Below, one piece after another: positions 7,572 through 15,402 of a stretch of DNA of 15,756 nucleotides. The position numbers were made by a program, and so were the translations under genes. The DNA comes from CAHJXF01 sp964657795. GTDB taxonomy: Bacteria > Pseudomonadota > Gammaproteobacteria > Burkholderiales > Burkholderiaceae_D. The stretch is from positions 1 to 15,756 of the forward strand of contig CAZZWS010000086.1 of NCBI GenBank assembly GCA_964657795.1, read 5' to 3'. Within the stretch, counting starts at the first letter, position 1, and each line of letters starts with the position of its first letter. Below the pieces are notes generated by a model, which did no database searches, was not told the origin of the DNA, and saw nothing but the letters and a program-made list of their open reading frames with translations.

Positions 7572-8191
7572 ACGGCGCTGCGTTCAGGACATCGATCGTC
7601 GGCGCGTTGCTGACGATCGCGACATCGCAAGCCGCCGCGCAGGCCAGCATCTATAGCTGCCGCGACCACAGCGGCAAGACGCAGACGTCCGACCGGCCCA
7701 TTCCCGATTGCGCCGGCGTGATGCGCGAGCTCGGGCCGAGCGGCATCGTCAAGCGCGAGATCGCGCCGCCGCTGACCGCGGACCAGCAGCGGCAGAAGGA
7801 CGCGGACGACCGGGCCAGGCGCGCGGCCGACGAAGCGGCGCGCGAGAAGCGTCGCCGCGACACGGCATTGCTCGCGTCGTACCAGACGACCGACCAGATC
7901 GAGGCGGCACGCAAGCGATCGCTCGCCGACGCCGACGCCAGCATCAGGACGTCGCAGGAGCGGCTCTCCGACCTGGAGAAGGAGAAGAAGGTTCTCGAGC
8001 AGGAAGCACAGGCCTACGCGGGCAAGCCGATGCCGCCGCTCTTCAAGCGCAAGCTCGAAGACAATCAGGCCCTGATCGACGACGAGCAGGCCTCGATCAA
8101 GGCGCGCCAGGCCGACGTCGGTCGCGTCAACCAGCGCTACGACGACGACCTGAAGCGCTTCAGGGAATTGACGGACACGGCGAAGAAGTAA
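7568..8191 (+). CDS. Secreted DUF4124-domain protein with coiled coil
   Basis: 207 residues. An N-terminal signal peptide (FRTSIVGALLTIATSQAAAQA, cleavage near 25-27) is followed by a DUF4124 domain, recognised from SIYSCRDHSGKTQTSDRPIP, the usual 'Y-x-C-x-D-x-x-G-x-x-x-x-S-D-x-P' pattern. After residue 70 the chain is highly charged (Ala/Arg/Glu/Asp/Lys heptad-like) up to the end, which suggests long helices or coiled coil in the periplasm. Function of the family is unknown. The ATG overlaps the pyrE stop by 4 bases (ATGA), so expression is likely coupled to pyrE. The stop codon TAA (8189-8191) lies in a degenerate copy of a 19-bp tandem repeat that follows the gene. Confidence 0.85.
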   Translation: MNGAAFRTSIVGALLTIATSQAAAQASIYSCRDHSGKTQTSDRPIPDCAGVMRELGPSGIVKREIAPPLTADQQRQKDADDRARRAADEAAREKRRRDTALLASYQTTDQIEAARKRSLADADASIRTSQERLSDLEKEKKVLEQEAQAYAGKPMPPLFKRKLEDNQALIDDEQASIKARQADVGRVNQRYDDDLKRFRELTDTAKK

Positions 8192-8261
8192 CGCGAGGGT
8201 GGCGAAGCAAGGCGACTCAGCAGAAGCAAGGCGACGACGCGAAAGCAAGGCGAGACGTCGT
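8186..8261. repeat. 19-bp-period tandem repeat between convergent genes
   Basis: The core AAGCAAGGCGA recurs exactly at 8205, 8224 and 8243, a strict 19-bp spacing. A degenerate fourth copy, AAGTAACGCGA (9 of 11 bases), sits at 8186 in the same phase and supplies the stop codon of the DUF4124 gene. The remaining 8 bases of each unit are more variable. It fills most of the gap before the end of the convergent gatB. Confidence 0.75.
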
Positions 8262-8281
8262 GACCTCCGGGACGAAGTCGA

Positions 8282-9808
8282 TCAGCCGGCGAGTTTCTTC
8301 CTCAGCAGTTCGTTGAGCTGCTGTGGATTGGCCTTGCCGCCGGTCGTCTTCATCGCCTGACCCACGAAATAGCCGAACAGCTTCTCCTTGCCGGCGCGAT
8401 AGTCGGCCAGTTGTGAGGGACTCTTCGCGAGGATGTCGTCGATGGCGGCTTCGAGCGCGCCGCTGTCGGAGATCTGTTCCAGGCCGCGCGAAGCGATCGT
8501 GTCATCGAGAAACGCGAGCTGCTTCTCCAACGAGTCCAACTCCATCTCTTTCGCCTTGATCGGGTCCCAGCCGTACGGGACGACTTCAGCGAACAGCGCT
8601 TTGCCCTGCTTCACGCTGATCTTGCCGTCCGCGATACGCTTGATCATCGCGGCGAGGGTCGGAGGGCCGACCGGTGGTTTCGACCAGTCGCCGCCCCGAT
8701 CGTTGATGGCCGCCGACAGGTCGCCCATGATCCAGTTGGCCGCCTGTTTCGCCTGTTCCTTGCCCAGCATCGTCACGACATCCTCGAAATAGCGTGCCGT
8801 GTCGTTCGACGTACTCAGCGTCTGCGCGTCGTACGCCGACAGCCCGTAGTCCGCGATCCAGCGTTCGCGCATCGCCGTCGGCAACTCGGGCATCGTCGCT
8901 TTCACGCGCTCGATCCACTCGCGCGCGATCATCAGCGGCGGCAGGTCGGGGTCCGGGAAGTAGCGGTAGTCGTCGGCGTCTTCCTTGGTCCGCATCGCGC
9001 GCGTCTCGTTGCGATCGGGGTCGTAGAGCCGCGTCTGCTGGATCACCGTCCCGCCGTCCTCGATCAACGCGATCTGCCGCTCGACCTCGTAGTCGATCGC
9101 TTGCTGCATGAAGCGGAACGAGTTGAGGTTCTTGATCTCGCAACGCGTGCCGAACGTAATCTGCCCGACAGGTCGCACCGACACGTTGGCGTCGCAGCGG
9201 AACGAGCCCTCCTGCATGTTGCCGTCGCAGATGCCCAGCCACATCACGAGCGCGTGCAGCGACTTGGCATAGGCCACCGCCTCGGCCGACGAGCGCATCT
9301 CGGGTTCCGAGACGATCTCGAGCAGCGGCGTGCCGGCGCGGTTGAGATCGATGCCGCTGCTCTTCTCGCCGTGCAGGCCGACGAAGTCCTCGTGCAGCGA
9401 CTTGCCGGCGTCTTCTTCGAGATGGGCCCGCGTCAGGTTGACGGTCCGGACGACGGCCTTGCCGGCCTGCTCGTACACGAACGTGACGGCGCCGCCCTGC
9501 ACGACGGGAATCGCGAACTGGCTGATCTGGTAGCCCTTCGGCAGGTCCGGGTAGAAGTAGTTCTTCCGCGCGAAGACCGACATCGGCGCGACCGTGGCGC
9601 CGATCGCCAGCCCGAAGCGGATCGCGCATTCGACGGCGTGGCGGTTGAGCACCGGCAGGGCGCCGGGCAACGCGAGATCGACCGGCGCGGTATGCACGTT
9701 CGGCGCTGCGCCGAAAGCGGTCGACGCACCGCTGAAGATCTTGGAATGCGTCGAGAGCTGCGTGTGCGTCTCGAGGCCGATGACGACTTCCCAGCGAGTG
9801 TCATGCAT
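8282..9808 (-). CDS. gatB: Asp-tRNA(Asn)/Glu-tRNA(Gln) amidotransferase subunit B
   Basis: 508 residues. GatB binds the mischarged tRNA and carries the kinase/transamidation site of GatCAB, which converts Asp-tRNA(Asn) and/or Glu-tRNA(Gln) to the correct amidated form. Visible: WEVVIGLETHTQL at the N-terminus; the NYFYPDLPKGYQISQ segment; the family signature IDLNRAGTPLLEIVSEPEM; GxxRCDANVSVRP; the helical and YqeY-like tail ending KANPQQLNELLRKKL. Usual length is about 475-490. The excess maps near residues 409-437, where an extra stretch (PYGWDPIKAKEMELD and beyond) replaces a shorter loop before RGLEQISD. It starts at ATG 9808 without an obvious ribosome binding site. Unusually, it does not follow gatA directly: the toxin-antitoxin remnant, Uma2, LysE and lipoprotein genes separate them. 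Confidence 0.96.
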   Translation of the reverse strand: MHDTRWEVVIGLETHTQLSTHSKIFSGASTAFGAAPNVHTAPVDLALPGALPVLNRHAVECAIRFGLAIGATVAPMSVFARKNYFYPDLPKGYQISQFAIPVVQGGAVTFVYEQAGKAVVRTVNLTRAHLEEDAGKSLHEDFVGLHGEKSSGIDLNRAGTPLLEIVSEPEMRSSAEAVAYAKSLHALVMWLGICDGNMQEGSFRCDANVSVRPVGQITFGTRCEIKNLNSFRFMQQAIDYEVERQIALIEDGGTVIQQTRLYDPDRNETRAMRTKEDADDYRYFPDPDLPPLMIAREWIERVKATMPELPTAMRERWIADYGLSAYDAQTLSTSNDTARYFEDVVTMLGKEQAKQAANWIMGDLSAAINDRGGDWSKPPVGPPTLAAMIKRIADGKISVKQGKALFAEVVPYGWDPIKAKEMELDSLEKQLAFLDDTIASRGLEQISDSGALEAAIDDILAKSPSQLADYRAGKEKLFGYFVGQAMKTTGGKANPQQLNELLRKKLAG

Positions 9809-9892
9809 GGTCGTGTTCGGGCATCGTTGCCCGATGAATTCGTTGAGGCGGCACCGCGATACGACTCGTGTTGCGACGGGTCGCGGCGATTG

Positions 9893-10390
9893 TCAAAGAT
9901 CGAGCGCGCAGCCGCATGCGAGGGTGAGATGGACGGGCGATGTGTGACGCCTGGCGCCTCGAGCGGTCACCTGCAGGACCAGCAAAGTCGAAGGATCGAA
10001 CACCAGCACGTCCTTGACCCCCTGCGACAGATAGAACGACGGCGCGAGTTCCAGGTCCTTGGCCTCGAAGCCCTTGCTGACGACTTCGACGACCGCTTCC
10101 GGAATCATGACCAGGGCGGCGTCCTGTTCCGCCTCCGTCGGTTCGCGACAGAAGATCGAGATGTCCGGCCGCTTCAGGCCGGCGGCAAACTGCACATATA
10201 CATCGAGAACGTGCACGCAGACGCACGACGACTCGCCGTCTGTCTTGCGAATGGATGATGCGATGCGTTCGACGGCCTTCTGATGCCGATAGAGTGGCTG
10301 TGCTTCCCAGATTGGCAGGCCGTTCATGATTTCCAGCCGCACGCCCAGCTCGGCGGCGGCAGCCAGGGTCTTCGCATCGATCGGTGTCAT
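9893..10390 (-). CDS. Uma2-family (DUF820) PD-(D/E)xK nuclease-like protein
   Basis: 165 residues. The pattern RLEIMNG (Glu20), KRPDISIF (Asp76), IPEAVVEVVS (Glu102) and then YLSQGVKDVLVFDP is the Uma2/DUF820 layout, a restriction-endonuclease-like fold. A Lys at 111 (KDL) may complete the active site. Uma2 proteins are common in cyanobacteria and occur sporadically elsewhere; their role is unknown, with nuclease activity inferred from the fold. The ATG (10390-10388) overlaps the antitoxin stop as ATGA, which suggests coupled translation. GC content is lower than in the surrounding housekeeping genes. The gene sits within the insertion that separates gatA from gatB. Family call is good; activity is unproven. 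Confidence 0.8.
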   Translation of the reverse strand: MTPIDAKTLAAAAELGVRLEIMNGLPIWEAQPLYRHQKAVERIASSIRKTDGESSCVCVHVLDVYVQFAAGLKRPDISIFCREPTEAEQDAALVMIPEAVVEVVSKGFEAKDLELAPSFYLSQGVKDVLVFDPSTLLVLQVTARGARRHTSPVHLTLACGCALDL

Positions 10391-10692
10391 TCGGTGCCTT
10401 TCACGCCTGCGGGTGCCGCATGCAACTGCAAACCAAGAGCGCCGATGACTCGGAGAATCGTTGCGAACTCCGGATTTCCAGACGGTGACAGAGCCTTGTA
10501 CAAGCTCTCGCGTCCGAGCCCGGTTTCGCGTGCGAGTTGGGACATGCCTTTCGCGCGCGCGATGTCTCCCAGCGCGGCCGCGAACAGCGCGGCGTCACCT
10601 TCTTCCAACGCGGCTTCCAAATAGGCGGCCATGTCTTCATCGGAGTGAAGATGCTCAGCAGGATCCCAAATGCGGGTGCTTGTCTTGGTCAT
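10387..10692 (-). CDS. Addiction-module antidote protein, HI1420/HigA-like (apparently orphaned antitoxin)
   Basis: 101 residues beginning MTKTSTRIWDPAEHLHSDED. It matches the antidote family downstream of HI1419-type toxins: an acidic N-terminal part (DMAAYLEAALEEGD), then a helix-turn-helix of the form GMSQLARETGLGRESLYKAL, then FATILRVIGALGLQL. The helix-turn-helix should bind its own promoter. GGAG lies about 7 bases upstream of ATG 10692, which supports independent initiation. The same frame is open upstream to a GTG at 10926 because the toxin gene lost bases and changed frame, giving a potential 179-residue toxin-antitoxin hybrid. The stop overlaps the Uma2 start by ATGA. The cognate toxin appears broken, so this is probably an orphan antitoxin that may now act as a regulator or partner of Uma2 (inference). 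Confidence 0.82.
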   Translation of the reverse strand: MTKTSTRIWDPAEHLHSDEDMAAYLEAALEEGDAALFAAALGDIARAKGMSQLARETGLGRESLYKALSPSGNPEFATILRVIGALGLQLHAAPAGVKGTE

Positions 10693-10926
10693 CGATGACT
10701 CCACTGATCCGAATGCGAGCGCGCTGGCGCCTTGGCTTTCTTGATATCGCTGACCTGAGTGGACTTGTCGCCGCCTCCGAGCAAGAGGATGTAGCGGTGG
10801 CGCAACCTGACCAGAGTTGCCAAGCGAGATGCGGCGAATGCGTATGTCGACCAGCGAACGCGCCAGGCGGTCGCGCAACGACGCGAACCATTTCTCGTAT
10901 TCGGGCGTATGGCGAACTTCGATCAC
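10689..10926 (-). pseudogene. Broken RelE/ParE-type toxin gene (HI1419 family), internal deletion and frameshift
   Basis: From GTG 10926 the frame encodes a toxin N-terminus of about 42 residues (MIEVRHTPEYEKWFASLRD, RIRRISLGNSGQVA), matching HI1419-type killer proteins. It then turns into an Arg-rich nonsense stretch. From about 10802, one base on in the other frame, the toxin C-terminus is clear: RYILLLGGGDKSTQVSDIKK, then AKAPARS. Its stop (10691-10689) overlaps the antitoxin ATG as ATGA. The missing part is the central 'GEGVSELRI.YGPGYRVYF'-type segment, roughly 22-25 residues. An internal deletion that changed frame explains all of this. The toxin is almost certainly inactive. A sequencing error alone cannot account for the missing core. 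Confidence 0.85.
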
Positions 10927-10936
10927 CTGGACAACT

Positions 10937-10952
10937 GTATCACATGGGATAC
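10937..10952. promoter_or_regulatory. Candidate antitoxin operator (GTATC-N6-GATAC palindrome)
   Basis: A 16-bp inverted repeat with 7 of 8 pairs matching (GTATCACATGGGATAC) ends 11 bases upstream of the toxin start. It lies where HigA/HI1420-type antitoxins normally bind to repress their own operon. Binding is inferred from position and symmetry. Confidence 0.4.
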
Positions 10953-11018
10953 GGACGCGTCTCGCCCTTGATAGAGCTCAGTCGGGATTGCGCAAACCTG
11001 GGCGTAATCGACGCTGCG

Positions 11019-11642
11019 TCAGGCGGCCCGTCGAAACGTCGCCAGCAATAACGCCGCGCCGACGAACAACGACCCGAACGTCCGGTTCAACCAGCGGATA
11101 TGCCGCGGCTCGCGCAGCGACTTCAGCACGCGCGATGCCAGCAACGTGTAGCCGCTCATCACGACCGCGTCGGTGAAGAACAGCGTCGCCGCGCAGATCG
11201 CGTATTGCGGCCATTGCGGCGCGTGCGGGTCGATGAACTGCGGCAACACCGCGAGCATGAAGACGATGCCCTTCGGGTTGCCGAGGTTGATCAGCATCGC
11301 GCGGACGAACATGTGCCATGCGGATAGTTCAGCCGTCGCGTCGAGCTCCACAGGTCGTGCCTCGGCCCGCCATTGGCCGATGCCGAGCCACAGCAGATAC
11401 GCCACGCCGAACCATTTGATGGCCGAGAACGCCAGCGCGCTGGTTGCGAGCAGCGCGCCGAGTCCGGCGGCCACGATCACGATCAGGCCCGTCGCGCCGG
11501 CCTGCAGGCCGAGGATGTTCGGGATCGAACGCCGGAAGCCGAAGCGCATCCCGTTGCTCATGCACGAGATCGCACCGACGCCCGGCGACAGGCTGATAAG
11601 CCAGGCGGCGACGAAGAACGCGAGCCAGGTCGAGAGGATCAT
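11019..11642 (-). CDS. LysE/RhtB-family exporter
   Basis: 207 residues with about six membrane segments, the size and layout of LysE/RhtB amino-acid exporters of the inner membrane. The diagnostic N-terminus is STWLAFFVAAWLISLSPGVG, followed by the FGFRRSIPNILGLQAG region. Further matches are IKWFGVAYLLWLGIGQWR and MLINLGNPKGIVFMLAVLPQ. It is closest in appearance to homoserine/homoserine-lactone or threonine exporters (RhtB type), but the substrate cannot be read from sequence. The ATG at 11642 has GGTGAG about 5 bases upstream. The 62-bp gap to the upstream lipoprotein gene holds a duplicated GTTGAC-type box that may regulate it. It is part of the insertion between gatA and gatB; the gatA-lipoprotein-lysE genes may still be transcribed together. 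Confidence 0.88.
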   Translation of the reverse strand: MILSTWLAFFVAAWLISLSPGVGAISCMSNGMRFGFRRSIPNILGLQAGATGLIVIVAAGLGALLATSALAFSAIKWFGVAYLLWLGIGQWRAEARPVELDATAELSAWHMFVRAMLINLGNPKGIVFMLAVLPQFIDPHAPQWPQYAICAATLFFTDAVVMSGYTLLASRVLKSLREPRHIRWLNRTFGSLFVGAALLLATFRRAA

Positions 11643-11655
11643 GCGCTCACCGAGC

Positions 11656-11712
11656 GATTGGTTGCGAAGTCAACGAACCGGCCCGACGATGATTGGTTGA
11701 CAAGTCAACGAA
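11656..11712. repeat. Duplicated 22-bp box with palindromic core upstream of the LysE-type gene
   Basis: Two 22-bp copies (11656-11677 and 11691-11712) differ at only two positions and are 35 bp apart start to start. The second contains a perfect palindrome GTTGAC-AA-GTCAAC (11696-11709); the first keeps GTTG...TCAAC. The second copy overlaps the lipoprotein stop codon. Paired GTTGA/TCAAC half-sites resemble MarR-type operators such as those of MexR. A regulatory role is inferred. Confidence 0.55.
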
Positions 11713-12135
11713 TCGCCGCGCACTGACCGGAGCGTTCGTCGAGCAGCGCCGGCCATGCCTCGTCGTAGATGCCGGCCGTGCAGCGCGCTTCGCAGTCCGT
11801 GTGGGCGAGCGTCAGATGGCCCGGCTCCTGCCACACGTAGAGCTTGCAGCCGTCGCCATTGCGCGCAGTCAATTCGACCTGCGGCTTCTCGCGCGTCTGT
11901 CTGAAGTCCGCCAGCACGAAGTGGCAGCTGCCGCGCTGCCCGACCCACAGTTGCCAGTCGAGCGCCCTGACGCGGTTGTCGTCGACGACCAGCCGCGCGT
12001 CCTCGCGAAAGCCGTCGTCCTCGCGCTGCGCGCAATGCGCGTCGATCGTGATCGGGTGATAGGCGATGGGCGTGGGACGGGTTGCGCAGCCGGCCATCAG
12101 CAAAGCGAACGTCGCGAGCGTGCGCGCGTGGCCCC

Positions 12136-12139
<4 letters not shown>
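11705..12139 (-). CDS. Small cysteine-rich lipoprotein of unknown function
   Basis: 144 residues from GTG 12139. The N-terminus is VRGHARTLATFALLMAGCATRP, a short signal peptide with a lipobox LMAGC, so Cys18 is the likely lipidated residue. Six further cysteines (AHC, GSCHF, GCKLYV, DCEARC and GQCAAIR) could form three disulfides in the periplasm. No family was recognised. The GTG overlaps the gatA stop as GTGA, so it is probably translated with gatA. An open frame continues far upstream across gatA in this phase, but that is an antisense-free shadow of the GC-rich gatA coding sequence and shows no signal peptide of its own. Confidence is good that the gene is real (lipobox plus overlap); function is unknown. 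Confidence 0.75.
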
Positions 12140-13611
<1,472 letters not shown>

Positions 13612-13914
13612 TTACTCGATGACCTTGGGAACGAGATAGAGGCCGTCCTCGACGCTCGGCGCGGGCCGCTGGAAGGATTCGCGGCGATCGTCGTCGGTCA
13701 CGACGTCGTCGCGCAGCCGCAGCGGGAACGCGCCGAGCGCCGCGAGCGGCGTCGTCAGCGGTTCCACGTCGCGGGTGTCGACGGCCTGCATGGTCTCGAT
13801 CAGCGCGAAGACACCGGCCAGCTGGGTCGCGGTGGCCGCGGTTTCTTCGGGGGTCAGCGCGATGCGGGCAAGGCGGGCGAGACGCGTGACGTCCGCGTCG
13901 GTGAAGGTGGCCAT
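13612..13914 (-). CDS. gatC: Asp-tRNA(Asn)/Glu-tRNA(Gln) amidotransferase subunit C
   Basis: 100 residues, the normal size for GatC, the small subunit that wraps around and stabilises the GatA-GatB interface. It begins MATFTDADVTRLARLARIAL, has the typical TPEETAATATQLAGVFALIE helix and the VEPLTTPLAALGAFPLRLRDD segment, and ends near EDGLYLVPKVIE. ATG 13914 is chosen because it starts the conserved domain. An ATG 66 bases upstream would add a Pro/Arg-rich stretch. It has no clear ribosome binding site. The stop TAA abuts the gatA ATG. It is the first gene of the minus-strand unit, divergent from mreB, with a perfect TATAAT about 110 bases upstream. Confidence 0.95.
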   Translation of the reverse strand: MATFTDADVTRLARLARIALTPEETAATATQLAGVFALIETMQAVDTRDVEPLTTPLAALGAFPLRLRDDVVTDDDRRESFQRPAPSVEDGLYLVPKVIE

Positions 13915-14277
13915 GTAAAGATTCGAGAGTGAGGGTGCGCGCAGGTCGGGTGCGCGGGCGGACCGCGGGGGAACCATCACGCAATGCTCGAAATGGCGCG
14001 TCTATCGGCCTGATTCAAGGCGATTATAGGGTATTATCCGCGGTCGATTCGGGGTGTCGGAGACGTTGCGGACTGCAGGGCGTTTCCGCTGCGTGTCGCT
14101 CGCTCCACTCCCCGCCGAGACCATCCCCCGAGACTCCACCAACCGCTTCATGGACGCGCTTGCCGCGCGGAGCGTTGGCTGCTCGGGGTCAGCCCAGAAT
14201 GACTTCGCCGCGTCGTTCGCACCGTCACGGATCGACCGATCCCCGACGTGCCGCGACAGCTGGCAGCAGGACACGCC
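13915..14277. other. Divergent promoter region between gatC and mreB
   Basis: 363 bases without a supported gene. An AT-rich core at 14021-14040 carries -10-like elements on both strands, so transcription in both directions probably starts there, leaving leaders of about 100 bases for gatC and 235 for mreB. A small GGATC-N4-GATCC inverted repeat lies at 14229-14242. AGCAGGA precedes the mreB ATG. Confidence 0.5.
14023..14028 (-). promoter_or_regulatory. Candidate -10 element (TATAAT) for gatC
   Basis: A perfect TATAAT on the minus strand in an otherwise GC-rich region, about 110 bp upstream of the gatC start. No good -35 hexamer was found at 16-18 bp spacing. On the plus strand a TATTAT at 14032-14037 could serve mreB. 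Confidence 0.35.
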
Positions 14278-15321
14278 ATGTTCGGATTTCTTCGCAGCTA
14301 CCTGTCGACCGATCTCGCGATCGACCTCGGCACGGCAAACACCCTCATCTACGTGCGCGGCAAGGGCATCGTCCTCGACGAACCCTCGGTCGTCGCCATC
14401 CGCCAGGAAGGCGGCCCCAACGGCAAGAAGGCCATCCAGGCCGTCGGCAAGGAAGCCAAGGCGATGCTCGGCAAGGTGCCGGGCAACATCGAGGCCATCC
14501 GTCCGATGAAGGACGGCGTCATCGCCGACTTCGTCGTGACCGAGCAGATGATCAAGCAGTTCATCAAGATGGTCCACGAGTCGCGGTTGTTCTCGCCGTC
14601 GCCACGCATCATCATCTGCGTGCCGTGCGGCTCGACGCAGGTCGAGAAGCGCGCCATCCGCGACGCGGCGCTCGGCGCCGGCGCGTCCAACGTCTATCTG
14701 ATCGAGGAGCCGATGGCCGCTGCCATCGGCGCCGGGCTGCCGGTGTCGGAAGCCACCGGCTCGATGGTCGTCGACATCGGCGGCGGCACGACCGAGGTCG
14801 GCGTCATCTCGCTCGGCGGCATGGTCTACAAGGGCAGCGTCCGCGTCGGCGGCGACAAGTTCGACGAAGCCATCATCAACTACATCCGCCGCAACTACGG
14901 CATGTTGATCGGCGAGCAGACCGCCGAGGCCATCAAGAAGCAGATCGGTTCGGCCTTCCCCGGCTCCGAGGTCAAGGAGATGGAAGTCAAGGGTCGCAAC
15001 CTGTCCGAAGGCGTGCCGCGCTCGTTCACGATCTCGTCCAATGAAATCCTCGAAGCCCTCACCGACCCGATCAACAACATCGTGTCGGCGGTCAAGAGCG
15101 CGTTGGAGCAGACGCCGCCCGAGCTCGGCGCCGACATCGCCGACAACGGCATGGTGCTGACCGGTGGCGGCGCGCTGCTGCGCGACCTCGACCGCCTGCT
15201 GATGGAGGAGACCGGCCTGCCGGTGGTCGTGGCCGAAGAGCCGCTGACGTGCGTCGTGCGAGGCTGCGGCATGGCCCTCGAACGCATGGACAAGCTCGGT
15301 AGCATCTTCACCCACGAGTAG
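14278..15321 (+). CDS. mreB: Rod-shape-determining actin homologue MreB
   Basis: 347 residues, the standard betaproteobacterial length, starting MFGFLRSYLSTDLAIDLGTA. MreB polymerises with ATP on the inner membrane and directs side-wall peptidoglycan synthesis with MreC, MreD, RodA and PBP2. Phosphate-binding loop 1 is DLGTANT (16-22) and phosphate 2 VVDIGGGTTEVGV (164-176); IICVPCGSTQVEKRAI and TGGGALLRDLDRLL are typical. The N-terminal FGFLRSYL forms the membrane-binding amphipathic part. ATG 14278 is preferred over an ATG 30 bases upstream because it starts the conserved protein and has AGCAGGA 7 bases ahead. The protein ends MDKLGSIFTHE. mreC follows after 81 bp; gatC is divergent. Confidence 0.97.
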   Translation: MFGFLRSYLSTDLAIDLGTANTLIYVRGKGIVLDEPSVVAIRQEGGPNGKKAIQAVGKEAKAMLGKVPGNIEAIRPMKDGVIADFVVTEQMIKQFIKMVHESRLFSPSPRIIICVPCGSTQVEKRAIRDAALGAGASNVYLIEEPMAAAIGAGLPVSEATGSMVVDIGGGTTEVGVISLGGMVYKGSVRVGGDKFDEAIINYIRRNYGMLIGEQTAEAIKKQIGSAFPGSEVKEMEVKGRNLSEGVPRSFTISSNEILEALTDPINNIVSAVKSALEQTPPELGADIADNGMVLTGGGALLRDLDRLLMEETGLPVVVAEEPLTCVVRGCGMALERMDKLGSIFTHE

Positions 15322-15357
15322 GGGTCGGTCGTGACCGTGGGACGGCGTGCCCGACCC
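15322..15357 (+). other. Inverted repeat in the mreB-mreC gap
   Basis: GGGTCGG immediately after the mreB stop pairs with CCGACCC at 15351-15357 (7-bp perfect arms, 22-base loop). The loop holds a small GGTC-GT-GACC hairpin. There is no T-tract, so it may stabilise mRNA or attenuate readthrough into mreC rather than terminate. Confidence 0.35.
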
Positions 15358-15402
15358 ACTCTCCGGATCGTTGCACGCCTCGTTCGCAGCGTCGGCTGAG
15401 CG

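Noticed and set aside
9868..9896. Perfect TTGACA on the minus strand at 9896-9891 as a gatB promoter
   Set aside because: It overlaps the Uma2 stop codon and no acceptable -10 lies 16-18 bp downstream, so I do not call a promoter, although gatB may need one.
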